A stretch of DNA of 7,311 nucleotides from Bacteroidales bacterium (GTDB lineage Bacteria > Bacteroidota > Bacteroidia > Bacteroidales > UBA932). Each line of letters begins with the position of its first letter. The stretch's first letter is position 1. The stretch is from NCBI GenBank assembly GCA_017554135.1, contig JAFZIX010000039.1, positions 1 through 7,311 on the forward strand, given 5' to 3'. Position numbers and translations under genes: made by a program. The notes under the pieces are model-generated. The model was not told where the DNA came from and did no database searches. It worked only from the letters and a program-made list of their open reading frames with translations. Of this stretch, positions 5,463 through 7,311 are shown piece by piece.

Positions 5463-7311
5463 ATGCTTGAGAGTTTTTACAACAACCTTATCGTCGAGGA
5501 CCGCTACCGGATGATTCTGGACGGCCTGCAGGTAACACTCGTCATCACGGTCTGCGCCGTCATCCTGGGGACCATCCTGGGCGGCCTGGTGTGCTGGATG
5601 CGCATGAGCCGGCGGCCGTGGCTGCAGAAAGTGGCCAAAGTGTACATCGACATCATGCGCGGTACGCCGGTGCTGGTGGTACTCATGCTGATGTATTACG
5701 TGATCATGGCGCCCCTGGAAGCCACGGGCATCGTGGTAGCCATCGTCACTTTCGGCATGAATACAGCGGCGTATATCGGTGAGATGCTGCGTACGGGTAT
5801 AGAGGGTATTGACAAAGGACAGACCGAGGCCGGCCTGGCGCTTGGCTACACGCCCCGGCAGACGTTTTTCAGGATCGTGCTGCCCCAGGTGGTCAAGGCG
5901 GTCATGCCGGTGTATCAGGGCGCGGTGATCAGCCTGCTGAAAGGAACCAGTATCGTGGGCTACATTGCCGTGCAGGATATGACCCGGGCGTCGGACCTCA
6001 TCCGTTCCCGCACCTTCGACGCGTTCTTCCCCCTGATTCTCACGGCCATCATCTATTTCTTCTTGGCCTGGCTCATCGGCCGGCTGTTGACCGCGCTTTC
6101 TTCGAAGAAGTATAAGAAGGCTGCTGTGGCCGCCGCCCTGCTGCTGTTGGGTGGAACCGTCTGCTATATTCCCACGCTCACATCCACCGGTAAAGATGCC
6201 GCCCGGAAGGAAGTCCCCGCTGTGTTTCAGGCCCTGAAAGGGAAACGCGTATGCGTTGTCCTCGGCAGTATTCAAGATATTGCCGTGTCGGAGATGTCGC
6301 CCAATGCTGACATACAACGCGTATCAAGCATGCCCAATATGTTCATGACGCTGGAAAGCGGAAAATCGGATATCATCGTCGCCGAAAACCTCCTTGTGAC
6401 TTTTGACAAAGACCTTGCGGCCAAGGTGGACACGGTAGGAGCCGGCATTCCCCCTATTCCGCTGGGCGCCATCTTCCGCTTGGGGAACACGGAGCTGCAG
6501 CAGGATTTCAACAGCTTCCTCTCCGCGATACGTGCAGACGGCACTTATCAGGAAATCTACGATCGCTGGCGTAATGCCGAAGATATATCCACGCGCCCTC
6601 TGCCCGTACAGCGCGGAACGGGCAAAACCCTGACAGTGGCCGTGGCACCGGACACTGCTCCGTTCAACTTCATCAGTTCGGGAGCGCCGGCGGGCCTGGA
6701 AATAGATTTTCTCACGGAGTGGGCCAACCGGCGCAATTGGAAGCTGGAGTACCTTGCCATGGAATTCCCTTCCCTGATACCTGCCATACAGACCGGCAAG
6801 GCGGACCTGGCGATGGGTGTCATCAGCGCCACGGAGGAGCGCAAGAAACAGGTTCTCTTCTCTGACGGCTACCTGGCCTCACACATTGTGTTCATGACGC
6901 GCAAAGGGGAAGCGGGCATCCTCACGGAGCCGGCTTTGCAGTCAGCGGAACAGGCCGGTGGACACCCTTGGGCGCTTATCGTCTGTCTTATTCTCGGCGG
7001 AGGTTTTGGCCTCTTCTGCATAGCGCTGTACCTGCGCCGGAAATCCCTTGCCAGACAGGCGGCGGCCTTCCAAACCGAGTCGCAACCCGCCGATGCTCCC
7101 ATCATCCGCATCTCACACCTCAAAAAGAGTTACGGCTCCCTGGAGGTGCTGAAAGACATCAACGCCGACGTCCGCCGCGGGGAGGTCATCTCCGTCATCG
7201 GCCCTTCCGGTACGGGAAAGAGCACGCTCCTTCGCGCGCTGAACCTGCTGGACCCGCCTACCGGCGGCAGCGTCTTCGTCCATGGAAAGGACATCCTTGC
7301 CAAGGGCTACC
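5463..7311 (+). CDS. Single-chain polar amino-acid ABC transporter: permease, binding domain, ATPase (3' end outside window)
   Basis: From ATG 5463 I read 616 codons without a stop, running off the window. Residues 1-212 are a HisM/GlnP-family permease: GLQVTLVIT in helix one (about 20-46), YIDIMRGTPVL (61-71), and the EAA-type coupling loop TEAGLALGY..FFRIVLPQ (121-142). After the fifth helix (187-210) a basic KKYKK precedes an extra helix (220-239). Residues 255-371 match the second lobe and C-terminal end of SBP_bac_3 proteins, closing with DGTYQEIYDRW. Residues 388-482 match the N-terminal first lobe (LTVAVAPDTAPFNF, SATEERK with R460 as probable carboxylate ligand, VLFSDGYL). Another helix (503-524, then RRK) leads to an ABC domain from 547, with A-loop Y557 and Walker A GPSGTGKST (580-588). 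Helix count and basic residues place the binding domain in the periplasm and the ATPase in the cytoplasm. A whole ATPase would bring the protein to about 790 residues. Substrate is probably a polar amino acid or related compound. Confidence 0.88.
   Translation, partial: MLESFYNNLIVEDRYRMILDGLQVTLVITVCAVILGTILGGLVCWMRMSRRPWLQKVAKVYIDIMRGTPVLVVLMLMYYVIMAPLEATGIVVAIVTFGMNTAAYIGEMLRTGIEGIDKGQTEAGLALGYTPRQTFFRIVLPQVVKAVMPVYQGAVISLLKGTSIVGYIAVQDMTRASDLIRSRTFDAFFPLILTAIIYFFLAWLIGRLLTALSSKKYKKAAVAAALLLLGGTVCYIPTLTSTGKDAARKEVPAVFQALKGKRVCVVLGSIQDIAVSEMSPNADIQRVSSMPNMFMTLESGKSDIIVAENLLVTFDKDLAAKVDTVGAGIPPIPLGAIFRLGNTELQQDFNSFLSAIRADGTYQEIYDRWRNAEDISTRPLPVQRGTGKTLTVAVAPDTAPFNFISSGAPAGLEIDFLTEWANRRNWKLEYLAMEFPSLIPAIQTGKADLAMGVISATEERKKQVLFSDGYLASHIVFMTRKGEAGILTEPALQSAEQAGGHPWALIVCLILGGGFGLFCIALYLRRKSLARQAAAFQTESQPADAPIIRISHLKKSYGSLEVLKDINADVRRGEVISVIGPSGTGKSTLLRALNLLDPPTGGSVFVHGKDILAKGY

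Noticed and set aside
4761..6317. 518-codon open frame on the minus strand
   Set aside because: It lies antisense across the phosphatase, the amidohydrolase fragment and the transporter, all of which have clear domain motifs on the plus strand. Its translation is His/Gln/Arg-rich with no recognisable motif.

Overview
The window is a dense block of genes all on the + strand, with no gap longer than about 30 bases apart from one stretch occupied by a broken gene. It looks like a gut or rumen-type Bacteroidales (Bacteroidota). The reasons are three predicted lipoproteins with Cys lipoboxes, weak or absent Shine-Dalgarno sequences with A/T-rich leaders before starts, GIGSG-type repeat lipoproteins, and APH-fold kinases of a type common in Fibrobacter and Bacteroidota. 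Assignment below order is not possible from the sequence alone.

Layout. Bases 1-1047 are the C-terminal part of a YtcJ-like amidohydrolase whose N-terminus lies outside the window. It is followed 3 bases later by an AT-richer gene for a 106-residue protein (1051-1371), then by a 46-codon lipoprotein ORF (1381-1521). Next is a repeat lipoprotein with a strict 29-residue period and an acidic insert (1543-2718). Two divergent tandem paralogues of the aminoglycoside-phosphotransferase fold follow (2723-3598, 3604-4449). The second overlaps by ATGA with a lipoprotein tyrosine/dual-specificity phosphatase (4446-5324). After a 30-base gap comes a 32-codon fragment that reads as the very N-terminus of an amidohydrolase and stops at a TAG (5355-5453). 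In the same frame, 9 bases later, a long ORF begins at 5463 and runs off the window.

The last ORF is the most notable item. It has no stop for 616 codons, and its translation combines an amino-acid ABC permease, an extra membrane helix, a substrate-binding domain, a second extra helix and the start of an ATPase, all in one polypeptide. The substrate-binding part appears in swapped order: the lobe-2 and C-terminal segment comes first, then the N-terminal lobe-1 segment. This looks like a circular permutation or two complementary half-domains.

Working together. The transporter and the amidohydrolase(s) could form a small nitrogen-compound scavenging locus, in which an amidohydrolase attacks a C-N bond and a polar amino-acid-type transporter imports substrate or product; this is inference. 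The block at 1051-5324 (small protein, small lipoprotein, repeat lipoprotein, two kinases, phosphatase) sits between a full-length amidohydrolase C-terminus and an amidohydrolase N-terminal fragment, as expected after a duplication or rearrangement. I see no RNA genes, CRISPR array, transposase or convincing terminator.
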